Shown here: in pieces, positions 50,216 through 62,637 of the stretch
Numbering within the stretch: the first letter of the stretch is position 1
Layout of the letters: each line of letters opens with the position of its first letter
From: Purshia tridentata
Lineage: Eukaryota > Streptophyta > Magnoliopsida > Rosales > Rosaceae
Assembly (NCBI GenBank): GCA_003254885.1
Contig: QANT01001303.1
Coordinates: 1 to 64,000, forward strand
Length of the DNA stretch: 64,000 bases
Direction of reading: 5' to 3'
Translations under genes and position numbers: made by a program
Notes under the pieces: generated by a model
Told to the model about the DNA's origin: nothing
What the model saw: the letters and a program-made list of their open reading frames with translations, nothing else
Database searches by the model: none

Positions 50216-53200
50216 TCAGTCTGAAAAGAACACTTCCAGTTCTGGTTGGTCAGGTTTAAGTAGAAGGCCTGGATCCGAATCTCTAACGCTAGGCAGCCCT
50301 TTACCCAGAGACCTATTTCCAATTTCCACATAATCCATCTCAGACCAATCTAGCTCATCCTCGGTTATGTGTTCATCTGACACATAGCCACCATCCTTGT
50401 TTGTATCATCCTCATTGCCTGTTTTCTGGCTGACATTAGTTTCAGTTTGAGAAATTGGAACATCCTTGGCCATTGTGTTGGATGCGCCACATATGCAGGC
50501 TGATGGGTTTTCATGGAACTCACCCTTGCCTGGCCTTACCTCATTTGGCTCTCCCATGAAACCAATTTGATTAGTTCGAACCCTGGAGGCAAATTCTTCC
50601 CATGTCATGTTGTTCCGGTTCATGAACAACCGCCATAGTTTCTTAGAATTTGGACGGATTGTTGGTTTATGCCCAAAGTATCTCCTGCCACAGGCAAACT
50701 GTAAGAACTAAAACACAAATAAAAAACCTTTCACCAGAAAAATGTATCCTTGAAATCAAGTATTGATACCTTCGACCAGCTAACATTCTAGCCATATTTC
50801 CATTGTTGTTGGTGATGAAAACATCACTTTCATCGCAAACAATAAAGTCTAGTGCAGCCATGCGAGAGGAGAAGGATGAAAATGATGCCAACTCCTCCTT
50901 ACTTGCTATAGTCTCTTTTGAGTGGATGTTTGGAAAAAGTGCTTTCAATGGTGCCAATATCTCTTCGCCTCCATATACTTCACCCGACGCCACATACAAG
51001 TGAATATCACTTCCAAAACCCAATGCTCTAAGCATAAGACCAACTTCCTCAGGAGTTAGAGGGCATCTGCCATGCCTTCGTTCCTTGTCAGGGTTGCTTG
51101 CCTGCATGTGATACCCCCAAAAAATAATCTCATTATAATGCAGAGATAAAATTATATAGTACAAGGTCAGTATTGAATGACATAATTCAAGACATTAGTT
51201 AAGCCTTACATGTAAAGTTTTCCACCTTTTCCGAATTGCACCAAGTTCTTTCCTTTCTTTTTCTCCCCCACCAAAATCGCATCCAGAAAATGCCAGCATA
51301 TCAGGCTCAAACCTATAACATGGTCTACCAATATCAACAAGCTTTTTCCAATGGACTTGAAAAATCTTGGAAAACATATTCCATGCGATTGTAATAACAT
51401 AAATCGAGAATTTTGTACAGTATAACCCAACTAAAGACTGTGTAAGAGAAAACAGAGAGTTTGATCCTTTTTCATGACAAAACTCACATTAATGCTCTGT
51501 ATCAATTGGCTGGGAAATAGTAAAAATATTCTGTTGAAAGCACAGCTTACTCATAGTATAATAGTATGTATAATACAGGGGAAAATACTCAAACAGTCAA
51601 AAAAATTACAATTTACCTCAAATGCAAAGAAATGAACTGCTTGCTTTTCATCTTCATTCTCTCAACCAACTTTTTCCCCATTTCATTAATTGAGTCAGTA
51701 AATTTCAAAGCATGATAATTAACTCTACATCTCAGCTTTTGTAGATCTAAATCCAACTTATTTGAAAGCCTGTAATCAAACTTTGTGAGCTGAACAGCCT
51801 GCACATTAGAAAGGATAACAACTGTCAATTCTATAAAAAGAATTTTTTTTTCACAAAACCTGAAAAGAAGTTTATTCAAGCTCCATCATTTTTTTTTCTG
51901 TTACAATCATATACCTTACACATTCCATAAAGCATATAGAAATCAATGAATCAAAAATGTGTAAAATTCTAAGTGAAAGATACGTACATGCTTTTTATTA
52001 AGAACAGGTACAACACGATTCTCGTAGCATTTTTTATTACACTTCCTCGGAACACGCATGGTATACGGACTCATTGGTTTCCCTCCTTTCTTGGGAAGCT
52101 GTTTAATGATTTCAACATCTTTCGTGAGAGAAGATATAAACCAGTCTTCATCGAAGATTTCAGCAAAGTTGCTGCACCAAATCCCCCATCAGATGTAATT
52201 ATAACTGTTTTCCTTACATCCTAGCAACTGACCATGATAGTGCTTTTTTAAATGTGATATGCTAAAACTGACCTGGAATCCTTCCAAAAAGATTTCTGGT
52301 CCAGCTTTGGAACAACAAGAGTAGCATTCAAAATATAAGCTGCAACAACAGCATCTGTTATCTGCAAGAATAATCAGGACCGTAAGATTAGAAACTACAT
52401 CAGCAGCAAAGACACTGATGGAATGCAAAAGTATACACTCCTATGAATGCATAACCATTAATACTTCCTTCAACTAAATTGATATTAAGCCTTAAATGAA
52501 CACAAAAAATTCATAATAAGCCTTACAAACACTAGGACGAGAGTTGATTAGAGAGCTGTTCAGCTCAATGAAAATTGAAATGAAACTCACCCCTGTTCTT
52601 TGTTGGTTTAAGCCTCCACTAGTAGCAATCAACAAGTACCGATTGGGATGCGTTTTCACATCAGCCGCTGCAACATATAGAGCATTGATTTTGTTAAATC
52701 AATGGTCTCGGATAAATTAACCGGGAGCTTATACTAAGCAACAAATAAATTCTCCTGGAAAATCATAATCGGACATAGAATTTATTCAATTTCAACGGGA
52801 AGAGAATAACAAAATTAGAATTCAATACAACGCATATTCCAGATAAAGAAAATATGATTTGAGTTTTAAGTTAATCTCAGTCTGATTAGGATCATCCACG
52901 TTTAAGAAGAAACAAGAAAGTTTTTCATTAGAAATGAGATTAGTAATATCTAATAAACTTACTTGCAAAGTTATCGCCGGCATTGCTGCAACCATGGTAC
53001 AACCCCGAATTCCTCGTGTTCCATAAATCTCGACCTGAACTCCCTCCACTCAACTAAAAACACAAACAAAGAAAATTAACTTAAATTCTACAAAAATCAA
53101 ACATATAGTATGGGAGACAAGACTCCGTAGTCCATACCGGAACACGAAACGCCGCCGTTGCATCAGAATCCGATCGGACCGCGACGACGCCGTTGTCAGA

Positions 53201-53587
53201 CTGAGAGCAAAAATTTCAAAATTTCAAAATCACAACCAACCACGGAAATCAGAGATAAGAGCGAGAAATGCGGAGAAGAGAGAATGGACGATCGAGAGTG
53301 AGTGTTTGTGTGTGTGTTAGTACCGAGAAGTGGTTGTGACGTAAGAGGGAGAGGACCGAGAGGTGATCGTGGTGATGGAGAGCGGGAGAGGGAGCAAGAA
53401 GAGAGAAGGCGGCGAGGATGAGGAGCAGGCAGCCGGAGACAGCAGAGACGAGCGGGAACACGTGGTGGCGGAGGCGACGGATGTGTCGCCGGAGTAAGGC
53501 GGTTCTTAAAACGACGGCGTTTACGTTGAGGTTGTTGCCGCTGCCATCTCGCCTCTTCTTCTTCATCATCGCTGCCACGTAATGCAT
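50216..53587 (-). CDS. O-fucosyltransferase family protein (GT106)
   Basis: Plant GDP-fucose protein O-fucosyltransferase-like protein, expected to be a Golgi type II membrane protein; the acceptor is unknown. Ten exons: 53587-53324, 53200-53138, 53053-52963, 52667-52591, 52361-52273, 52171-51988, 51798-51617, 51312-51210, 51101-50770, 50684-50216. Sum 1,854 bp, 617 residues. Seen: short basic N-terminus, membrane anchor (VFPLVSAVSGCLLLILAAFS, about 42-61), RYLLIATSGGLNQQRTGITD, VVPKLDQKSFWKDSSNFAEI, SLHLRFEPDMLAFSGCDFGG, RRHGRCPLTPEEVGLMLRAL, LYVASGEVYGG, DFIVCDESDVFITNNNGNMA, and an acidic C-terminal tail. Met7 or Met8 could be the start instead of Met1 (53,587). Introns all GT-AG. Confidence 0.93.
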
Positions 53588-54077
53588 TAGTAGTAGTCAG
53601 TATTCGAAGTCGGACGCGAACATGTGGCGAACGCTGATTGATTGGTTCAGGAAGACGAAGATGCAGAGGTCTCGCTGCTGCGACGAGTTCCACGACAGCG
53701 TTTCCTCATGTATAGACTCTTTCCGAAAGCAACAACAAACAAACAAACAAACAAATCTTTCTTCACTAAAAAGGGCCTCCCCTAGCACCCATCGTCGCGC
53801 GCAATTCTTAATGGGTTCTGATTCGGTGTGTGCGCGCTAGAGTACAATCGGTGCGGAAGCGGATGATGATGTGTTCGTGAGCATCCGATTGCAGTCTATG
53901 ATTATTATTCCTTTCCTTTTTACTGGGACTCTTTCTGTGGGACCCAAAAAATATCTTGGTGGTGAAAGATTCAGTAGAATAATATTGAATTTTGTGGCAT
54001 AGTTTTGAATCAACTCTTTATCAGTAGTAATGGAAAAGTATATAACTAGTCAATTACTTTAAAGCTGTAATTGACAA

Positions 54078-54212
54078 GTAAAAGATATTAGAGAATCTTT
54101 AAGTGGTTCTCTTTCCGGAATTTTAACTAAATTATGGGAAGAAGGAGAAATATTAGCTCCAATCCTATTTTTAGCAACCGGACTTTTCGGCTCCCTATAC
54201 GTTAAAGGATAA
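54078..54212 (+). other. Short coding-like open frame, unidentified
   Basis: 45-codon stop-to-stop stretch without a useful ATG, reading ...RESLSGSLSGILTKLWEEGE then ILAPILFLATGLFGSLYVKG and a stop. It has an acidic Trp-containing segment followed by a plausible membrane helix of about 18 residues and ends at a natural-looking stop. Codon use is more ordered than in the AT-rich surroundings. It could be the last exon of an unrecognised gene, a displaced gene fragment, or chance. No upstream exon was found. Confidence 0.25.
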
Positions 54213-54300
54213 AGAGTAAAAAATGGAAAAGCTCTTTAAACTTAGGATTGTATTATAATTTAAATAGGTTGGAATAAATAAACTTCGATTTTTTTCACAA

Positions 54301-54561
54301 GTATATTCATTTATTTATGTTTTTGCATAGAAAAATACTTAAGTTTTCAATTTTGAAGACATTCTCATTATCAGTTTATGATATAGACTAATATATTTAT
54401 AATATGTGTCAATACCTTAAAAAAATAATAACAATTATTGAATTATGAAATAAACTTATGTAAAAAGAATGACACATATTATAAGATTATTGATACCAAG
54501 GATGAGGAAGTCCTTAAAATTGAGGACCTAAATATTTTCTTTTTGCATACATATTCAGCAT
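54301..54561. mobile_element. Inverted-repeat (MITE-like) element
   Basis: The left arm (54,301-54,411: TTTTTGCATAGAAAAATACT, TCAATTTTGAAGAC, TATAATATGTGTCA) matches the reverse complement of the right arm (54,469-54,561: TGACACATATTATAAGATTA, GTCCTTAAAATTGA, TATTTTCTTTTTGCATA), with a central spacer of about 60 bp. The arms are diverged and no target duplication is evident, so it is old. Non-coding. Confidence 0.55.
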
Positions 54562-55149
54562 ATTTTTCTGAATTGATTTTATTTTATTTCTAATAACTCG
54601 TTGAAAATAGATTATTAAGTTACAATTGTTATGAAAATCGTCCTTAACCAAAAAATTAATTATTATATTTTGAATAAAAAATAATAAAAAATTTCAGGAC
54701 TACTTGAATTATGGAGCATACTAGGCATATATAGCCACTTAAAATGGTTAGTTAAAATGTTTTGTTGGCTATTTTAGCTAAAACACTTTGGATAGTGCAA
54801 TTAAAGGTGAGTGGATAATAAGTTAGAATTAAGTTAAGTTCAAAATTTGATTTCTTTTAATATAATGAAAAAAGTGGGTAAGTTAAAATGATAACTTCTT
54901 TTTGATAGGGACTATCTAACTTATTTTAGTTGAATTAGAACTTATTGGGATGTTTTCTAAGACTTTTGAAATTTGAGAGAAAAGATTAGATGGAAAAAAG
55001 GAATAAGGAAGATTGATGTGAAGTAAAATAGACACGTCATTAAAAAATGGAATTTTTTCACTGATTCCTAAAGCTTGGTATGAGTACTCACACAAAAAAC
55101 TTTCCAAAATCTTTATTTATTTCCGGCAAGATCTTTGTTTCCCCGTCCC

Positions 55150-55460
55150 TCATCACGTGTACCTCACGTGCTCAGTGACCTTCCTTCCCTCTCTTTTTAT
55201 TTTATTTTTGTACAACGACAAATGGCGACTCCAAGCCTAACCAGAGCGCGTGTCTCTAAACTGATGAATCAGCGAAAGCCGGCCTTTTCATCATCACAAT
55301 ACTGAGAGGGACCTGAAGGTCACGTGCTTTTTGCGCGCGTAGTACGTGTTTCGTCGTAGCTCTAATTGTCGTTTTTGGGTTGCTAATAACGCTTTACGAT
55401 GTGATTTAAGTGCGTGCTTTTGTCGCTTAGCGTTTTGACGTCTTAAAAATTCCGGTGGAT
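55150..55460. promoter_or_regulatory. G-box-rich, GC-raised island without an adjacent gene
   Basis: CACGTG at 55,154-55,159, 55,165-55,170 and 55,321-55,326, plus ACGT words (TACGTGTT near 55,343), CGCGCG and GACGTC near 55,438. Base composition is visibly less AT-rich than either side. It lies 1.6 kb upstream of the O-fucosyltransferase start and 3.7 kb upstream of GPAT9. Regulatory nature is inferred from motif density only. Confidence 0.35.
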
Positions 55461-56554
55461 TTTCGTTTGCCTACAAACCAACAATGAAATGGATCAGAGA
55501 TGTTATTGGTCAACGTAGTTAAAGGAAGTGAGCAAAGCTGCTCTATTGGTCAACCATAATTATCGAACTAATTAAAGCTTATTTGACCAAAATAATCTAT
55601 AAATGGATTAGGATAAGGAATTGCACCCCATCCATCCCTCCACCACCCAAATTGTGGGAATCTAAAATTAAAATTGTGCCACTTTACACATTTACTCAAA
55701 GTTTAATATAAGTATAATTATAAATAAGGGGCTTAAGGTTTAAGATTTAGGTATTAATTATCATCGTATAATTATGATAATATGATAGGTGTATATATAC
55801 CAAATGTTAGCATATCATGTTGTACTACCGTCACATATAATATGATTATTAATATGGTAGTATGACAATTCCACCAAAAAATTATTAATCACGCTCACTA
55901 ATTAAATTTGTATTATGTTTATGTTCATCTAATTTATAGTATTTTACAAAATTTGTAACCACACATCATTTTGTAATATGTTTTCTTTAATTTTGGGCAT
56001 TATTGGAATAAAAATATAAGTGGATGATTCTTTCTAATAATTTATTCTTAATTAGCTATAATCATGATGATTAAATTGATTGATTATTGAGTAATTATTG
56101 GGTTAGCTGATGAAAATAATATAATAAATTGGGCATGAATTATGCACCTAATGCTTGGCTACAAACATTGGGTTAGTTGAAGAAATGGAACAACCAAAAT
56201 GAGAACATGTGAAGAGGCAGAGATGGTAATTAAACAACACATATATGTCACTGAAAACGAAAGAAAGATAATTTGTGCAGACTTTCTGAGCATTTTAAAT
56301 TACTAAAGGGAGAGATTTGACGGCTATTGAAGTCATGCAGATGTTGAAAGCTCGAATAATATTTTTATTTAAAAAGTGTTAGATAGATTTATCAATATTT
56401 GTCTTTTAAAAGAATGAGATATTTGAACTTATAACTATTTTAACAAAAAAAAAAACTAGATTAATAATTATAATTAGTTAAATTATCCAATATTCCCATG
56501 CAACACATCGTTTTGCCATTTTAATAAGGGACAAGAGCCTGAAAAAACAAGGCA

Positions 56555-56582
56555 ACTCTCTCTCTCTCTCTCTCTCTCTCTC
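56555..56582. repeat. CT microsatellite
   Basis: About 14 CT units. Confidence 0.85.
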
Positions 56583-59172
56583 TGGGGAAGGTAAGTTTTT
56601 CATCCTAATAAAGCTTCCTTCAAAAGGTGTGGTCCAGCTTCTCTGTAAATGGATAATCATCTAATTTGAGAAGGAGAGGTGTCATGAAGAATGCAAAAGC
56701 GGACATGAGGGATAATGCTAGACAAAAATGATTGACATGTTATTCTCAAAAAAAAAAAGATTGACATGTTGCTTTGCTTGCAATTAAGGTGAGCACAAAT
56801 ACACAATTAACGTACTGCTGTTGTCGTGGCTTTAATATATAGCTTGAAATGCACTATCTGGCCGGGATGTTATTATAATTCTTGTAATGCAATATAGCTT
56901 TAATATATGGTGATGGATGCACTATCTGGGGTGATTCACAATATATACTATATAGTTTTCTCACACATTAAAAAAAATTCAGTTTTGCACATGAACCGTT
57001 TAAATGAAATATGTAGGCCCATTATATTGATATAAGGAATCAAAATACTAATTAAAAACTAATAATATTTTACAACAAAATTTATAAATATGAAACTTAA
57101 TGTTTCATTCCTAATACAACTGTGTGTATTGAAAATGATATACTATTGTGAATTAGGAGTATTTTAGTTGGCTGAGGACAAAAACTTTCGATTGTGTGCT
57201 AGAAAAAAATAATCTACTATTAATAAATAGTCTGTTGTGAATGATTACACACTTATCATAATAACGTGTTATGGTCATTTTATACAAATTTTGATTCTTA
57301 TAAAGATTGTTTAAGAAAGTGAGACTCAATATTATTAAAACTTATTTTATAATATACTCGGTGAGTATAAAATATGTGACAGTGTGACATACATTACTAT
57401 GTGTTACTATGATAAAAGTTTGCTGATTGTTAGATGAACTCCCACATTGTTTGCCGACAAACTTGAAGGCATTGCAATTTGAATTTTAATGTTGTTTCTC
57501 TTATACTTATCTTAAGCTTGCAAGCTTAGAATAAATAAAAAAGTATCGTGTATTATAATTTATAAATTATAATTATGTTTTTTTGTCATGTTCAATTGTT
57601 TTGTTCCCCAAAAGGCATTCTCAGCCGAAATCCTTCTTACATCACCACCCAAGTCGCGCACTCACTACCACGTGAATTCAACTGTGTATGCTGACAACAA
57701 ATGTAGTGAACCCAATATTAAAATTAAAAAATATATATATAATTAAAATAAATAAATAAGATCGAGGAGGAACGAATCGGGCCATTTAGTAAACATATTA
57801 TTTTGACTTAAAGTGCCCAAAGCTGGTTCGAAAAATGTTATTGGGCTAAACAACTTGGGGTATGATGCTTTTTTTGTCAAGAAAAACAAGTACCATAATT
57901 TCACATCATTCTGAAAAAACTAAAAAAAACTTATTTTATAAGAAAAACATGCATTTGAGATTGACCAAGAAAAAGAAAAAGAACCATGCAATGTTTCCCT
58001 GTCACCCAAGTAACTACTAAATGCTAGGAAGTTGGTGATCAACTGCAACAACATTTGACCAGATTGGCAGTGTTTGTATGTTATTAATAAATTTCAGCTT
58101 TGAAAGGCCTCCCACAATCTCATTTCTTCTGCATGCTATTAATAAATGTATGGAAGCAGCTGTCTCTTACTCAATTTGGTGTTGAGCTCGATCAAATTGG
58201 TTGACTTAAGAATGCTTTAAATGCTTGAAGCTTCCAATCCAATCTCCATTGCTTTTCGATAGAGAGTACTTAGGAATAATTAGGGTTGCATATATAACAA
58301 AAATGTGACACATTACGTACTGTGAATAATTATTAGGTTATTTTGACTAAATTGAAGCATAAAAATTAGTTCAAAAAGGTTAAGCTTGACTTGTATAAAT
58401 TAAGCAGCTGCAGAAGCAATTAACAAGGGTATGAATATATTTGGAACAGTCACCAAGTGAGATGCTATAATTTGTCCATGGGATTATACCAATCATCCCT
58501 TAAGAAAAAACTAATTAAACGCTATTAAGGAACCATATTCCTAAAGTTTTTGGTCCTAAAATTTTTCAATCTTAGCTCTAAACTATTAATATAGGATAAA
58601 TATTTGCAAATAAAAATTTAATTTAGAATTTTGAAGAAATTTGTTGGTGCATGTGTTTAGTTGAATGTTGCTTTTATGTATAATATTATTGTGTTCTAAG
58701 GTTTGGACCTGGGATGATTAATTCACTAAAACTCTTCTCATAATTGTCTTGTTTCACCAGTAGTTTGAAATACTTTTAGTAACGTTTGGTACGACAAATT
58801 AAAAGTGTTTATAGATTGTAAAATCGCGTATAAGTAGTTTTTGAGAAACACTCCTCAATTCCTCGTGAATCACTTTATAGAACAAAACCGTGCCAAATTG
58901 TGGACAACGTACTTCTTTCATAAAACAAAACCATCTCAGGGACAGAGTTCGACTCGAAATGGATCGGGATTGAGGTTGCGCGAGGGTGTTTGACACAATG
59001 ACACTTGTATAGTAGTTGTATAATAATAACCTCAGCAACAACAAAAACAAACAACCACCACAATAAAACAGAAAAACAAAAAAGAAAAACAAAAACGAAA
59101 AAACAGAGGCAAAGCGAATCTCACACGTACAACAAGTAGAAGAAGAAGAGAAGAGGAGCTGAGAGAAAAAGC

Positions 59173-59295
59173 ATGAGCAGCCCCGGAAAGCTCAACTCCT
59201 CAAGCTCCGAAGTGGACCTGGATCGCCCCAACATCGAAGATTACCTCCCTTCCGGATCCTCCATCCAACAAGAACCACACGGCGAGCTCCGCCTG

Positions 59296-59331
<36 letters not shown>

Positions 59332-62300
59332 TTGGTTCTCGAGAAACCGTAGGAAAATTCATAATGAATTTTTATTCATTGCATTTCATTTTTTCCTTAA
59401 CCGACTGTGTGTTTTCTCAGGCGCGATTTGCTCGACATATCGCCCACGCTTACCGAAGCTGCTGGTGCCATTATCGATGTGAGTTCTGCCTTTGATTCTC
59501 TACTTTTATTATTTGTTTGAAGATTGAAATCATTGAATCAGTAAGCTCTGATCGTTTGCGGGAGAAAGTATATTATTCAATGTTTTAACTAGAAGCTTGC
59601 TGAGCAATTATGGATTCGCGGTTGATTTTTTGGTGGCTGGATGCTAATTAATTGGCTCTAGATTACTTTATTTTGACCAATTTATACAAAGATGAAAAAT
59701 TTATCAAATTTTACTCAATGATTATATTACTTTGTATGAACAGGATTCATTCACACGGTGCTTTAAGTCTAATCCTCCAGAGCCGTGGAACTGGAATGTG
59801 TATTTGTTCCCTTTGTGGTGTTTGGGCGTGGTGATTCGATACTTCGTTCTATTTCCTGCCAGGTTAGAATTTCTATTTCTATGTACTTCGTTGACAATTT
59901 CAAATGTTTCATTCGTTCATGCCATCACGCAATAGCTTCGCATGTTCTGATTCGAGGTTACTGGAATAACAAGACGCAATTCTTTTCTTTTTTGGCTTTT
60001 AAATGGTAATAGTCTTACTGGTTCCAGATTATTTGTGTTTGCCATGGCTTTGGGATCTTATATTATTGCTTATTTAGCCACTTAATGCAGCTTAATCAAT
60101 TGTGCAGGGTTCTGGTATTGACAATCGGATGGATAATTTTCCTTTCATCCTTCATTCCGGTGCACTTCCTGCTGAAAGGCCATGATAAGTTGAGAAAAAA
60201 TTTAGAGGTGCAAATTCTTATCTATTAATTCATTTTGTTTAACTGATTTCTAACTTTAATTCGTTTTTTGTTCATCAGAATTGTATTTTTCCTAATGCTC
60301 TGATAACAAGGTTGGATTTTTTAACTGGTCAGTATAGGCATTAGGTCAAATGAGGTTGTATTGAATAAACTTTCAAAGACTGCTCTAGTTGTATAGTTTG
60401 GCCTATACATATATAATCTGTTATTATGCCATAATGTTTGTTTTCTCTTCAGAGGTTGTTGGTGGAGTTAATTTGTAGCTTCTTCGTTGCATCTTGGACT
60501 GGGGTTGTGAAGTACCATGGGCCACGGCCTAGCATGCGGCCTAAGCAGGTACTTTTTAACTCTTAGATTTCCTCTTTATATGTCATCTAGTATTTCTGTA
60601 TCTTTATATATGATCAATATTCATTTGTTTCAATACCTGTCTTGAGCTTTGCTTTCACGGTTTGAGCAGGTTTTTGTGGCCAATCATACTTCCATGATTG
60701 ATTTCATCATCTTAGAACAAATGACTGCATTTGCTGTAATTATGCAGAAGCATCCTGGATGGGTTGGTAAGTGTCAATGTCAATTTACACTTTATTAATT
60801 AATTATTAGAACTCTATAATTTTAAATTATCAGAATTGAGTTATTAAAACATATTCATAGATTATCACTTATATCTGTATTTGAAGTGTTTCTGCCAAAA
60901 TATTCCAAGGACACTTGAATTATGTTTGTCTAGTGTGTACTACTATGGTCCATTTTAGATGTGTAAGTTGCTGAGGCTGTTGATGGAAGTGAAGTTTTCT
61001 AGCTTTTGCATGCAGTTATATTTTCCTGGGTCAGCAAATGAAGTTAGTGGTGTTACCATATCTTTGAATGAGGATGCCTGTTCTTGATTAGTTTTCTTCT
61101 TGTGCACTGATGACTCTTTTTATAGTGCTCCTGTAAAAGTAGCTAGTTTAAGTACTTTTCTATTGCTGCTTGTACAAAAAGTGGATCTTGAACACTCTGG
61201 AATGACAAACATCTATATTTGTATTTCGTATATAATAAATGGAATCAAATTAAGGATTCTGACCTTTATGCTTCTTATGAAGGATTGTTGCAAAGCACTA
61301 TTTTGGAGAGTGTAGGATGCATCTGGTTCAATCGTTCAGAGGCAAAGGATCGGGAAATTGTAGCAAGGAAGTAAGTATAAATAGAAAGTGGATATTACAT
61401 TTTTTTATCACACCATCATCCATGTCATTGTTATATGAACTTGTATAGTGGTACCTTTTTTCAGATTAAGGGAACATGTTCTGGGGGCTGACAATAACCC
61501 TCTCCTTATATTTCCTGAAGGAACTTGTGTAAACAATCACTACACTGTTATGTTTAAAAAGGTAACTGTATTCTAGTTTTAATTTTGCTCAGTTTTAAGT
61601 TTGGATATTCATGGTTGAATCTAGGGCATATTAGTTTTCTTTTAAGTTCTTGGTAGTTGTTATTTCCTCTAACTTTCATTTTCTTTATGATGTTTAGGGT
61701 GCATTTGAGCTTGGGTGCTCAGTTTGTCCTATTGCAATCAAGTACAACAAAATTTTCGTTGATGCTTTTTGGAACAGCAAAAAGTAAGGCACGGATTGTG
61801 ACGCACTAATTTAACATGCACTAAGACTTAATGCATTTTCTTGGAAAATGGGTTCCTTATCATCTTATGTTATTTTGTAAGACCAAGAATGTTTGTCGAC
61901 CTTCAACTTGCACTCTAAAAGCAGTCAATTCTAATATTAGAAAGCATAAAATTTTTCAATGCTGCTTAAAACATAGTCATAATACCTAGAGTCCATTCCT
62001 TGGGACCTGGCCTTTGATTGTTCTTCAGATCCATGATTTTGGAAACATTTAGCAAGGTTTTGGCTGTTTTGTTTTGTTGTTGGGATTCCAGAAGGGTTTA
62101 TATAGTTTGTTGTTGTTGCAGGCAATCCTTCACAATGCATCTGCTACAGCTTATGACATCATGGGCTGTTGTCTGTGATGTGTGGTATTTGGAGCCCCAA
62201 GTAATTAAGCCTGGGGAGACCCCCATTGAATTTGCAGAGAGGTAAATAGTATTTTCTTGACTTGTGATCACTAACACAATGTCCCCTTGGTCTGGTCCTG

Positions 62301-62637
62301 TTTATCTCCACCAGTTTGGATGCTTTTATGCAGGGTCAGGGACATAATTTCTTTGCGAGCGGGGATTAAGAAGGTTCCGTGGGATGGGTATCTGAAATAC
62401 TCTCGCCCTAGCCCAAAGCTCAGAGAGCGAAAGTAAATCAAACTTCTTTTTCTTCTCCTCTTCTTCTTCAAAATGAAAAGTAAAAAAGAAAGAAAGAAAA
62501 ATGCAAGAGAAACTAACTATTCGTCTGCAAAAAATTGTACAAATGCAGTTCATTATCATGGGGCTTATTGTTCATTTTCTGTTTGCAGGCAACAAAGCTT
62601 TGCTGAGTCTATGCTCCGACGGCTAGAGGAAAAGTAA
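59173..62637 (+). CDS. GPAT9: Glycerol-3-phosphate acyltransferase 9
   Basis: ER membrane sn-1 acyltransferase that starts membrane-lipid and triacylglycerol synthesis (acyl-CoA plus glycerol-3-phosphate to lysophosphatidic acid). Twelve exons: 59173-59294, 59421-59478, 59744-59862, 60108-60207, 60453-60548, 60670-60766, 61283-61370, 61465-61561, 61698-61783, 62122-62241, 62334-62432, 62589-62637. Sum 1,131 bp, 376 residues, the length of Arabidopsis GPAT9. Seen: MSSPGKLNSSSSEVDLDRPN start, LRDLLDISPTLTEAAGAIID, two or three N-terminal membrane segments (VYLFPLWCLGVVIRYFVLFP; VLVLTIGWIIFLSSFIPVHF; a third near LLVELICSFFVASW), catalytic NHTSMID (the HxxxxD motif), GCIWFNRSE, FPEGTC, and VCPIAIKYN. 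Start has good context and matches family. Introns all GT-AG. Confidence 0.97.
59299..59328. repeat. CT microsatellite at the start of GPAT9 intron 1
   Basis: About 14 CT units begin 4 bases after the GT of the first intron, next to the splice donor. Confidence 0.85.

Larger units (their letters stand above)
53588..59172. other. Intergenic region, O-fucosyltransferase to GPAT9
   Basis: Divergent promoters lie at both ends. Between them are a short unidentified open frame (54,078-54,212), an inverted-repeat element (54,301-54,561), a G-box island (55,150-55,460) and a CT microsatellite (56,555-56,582). The remainder is AT-rich with nothing recognised. Confidence 0.5.

Noticed and set aside
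53196-53693. 165-codon Arg/Pro-rich frame over the first O-fucosyltransferase exon
   Set aside because: It is the shifted frame of a GC-rich first exon. The frame with the membrane anchor joins correctly to nine further exons.
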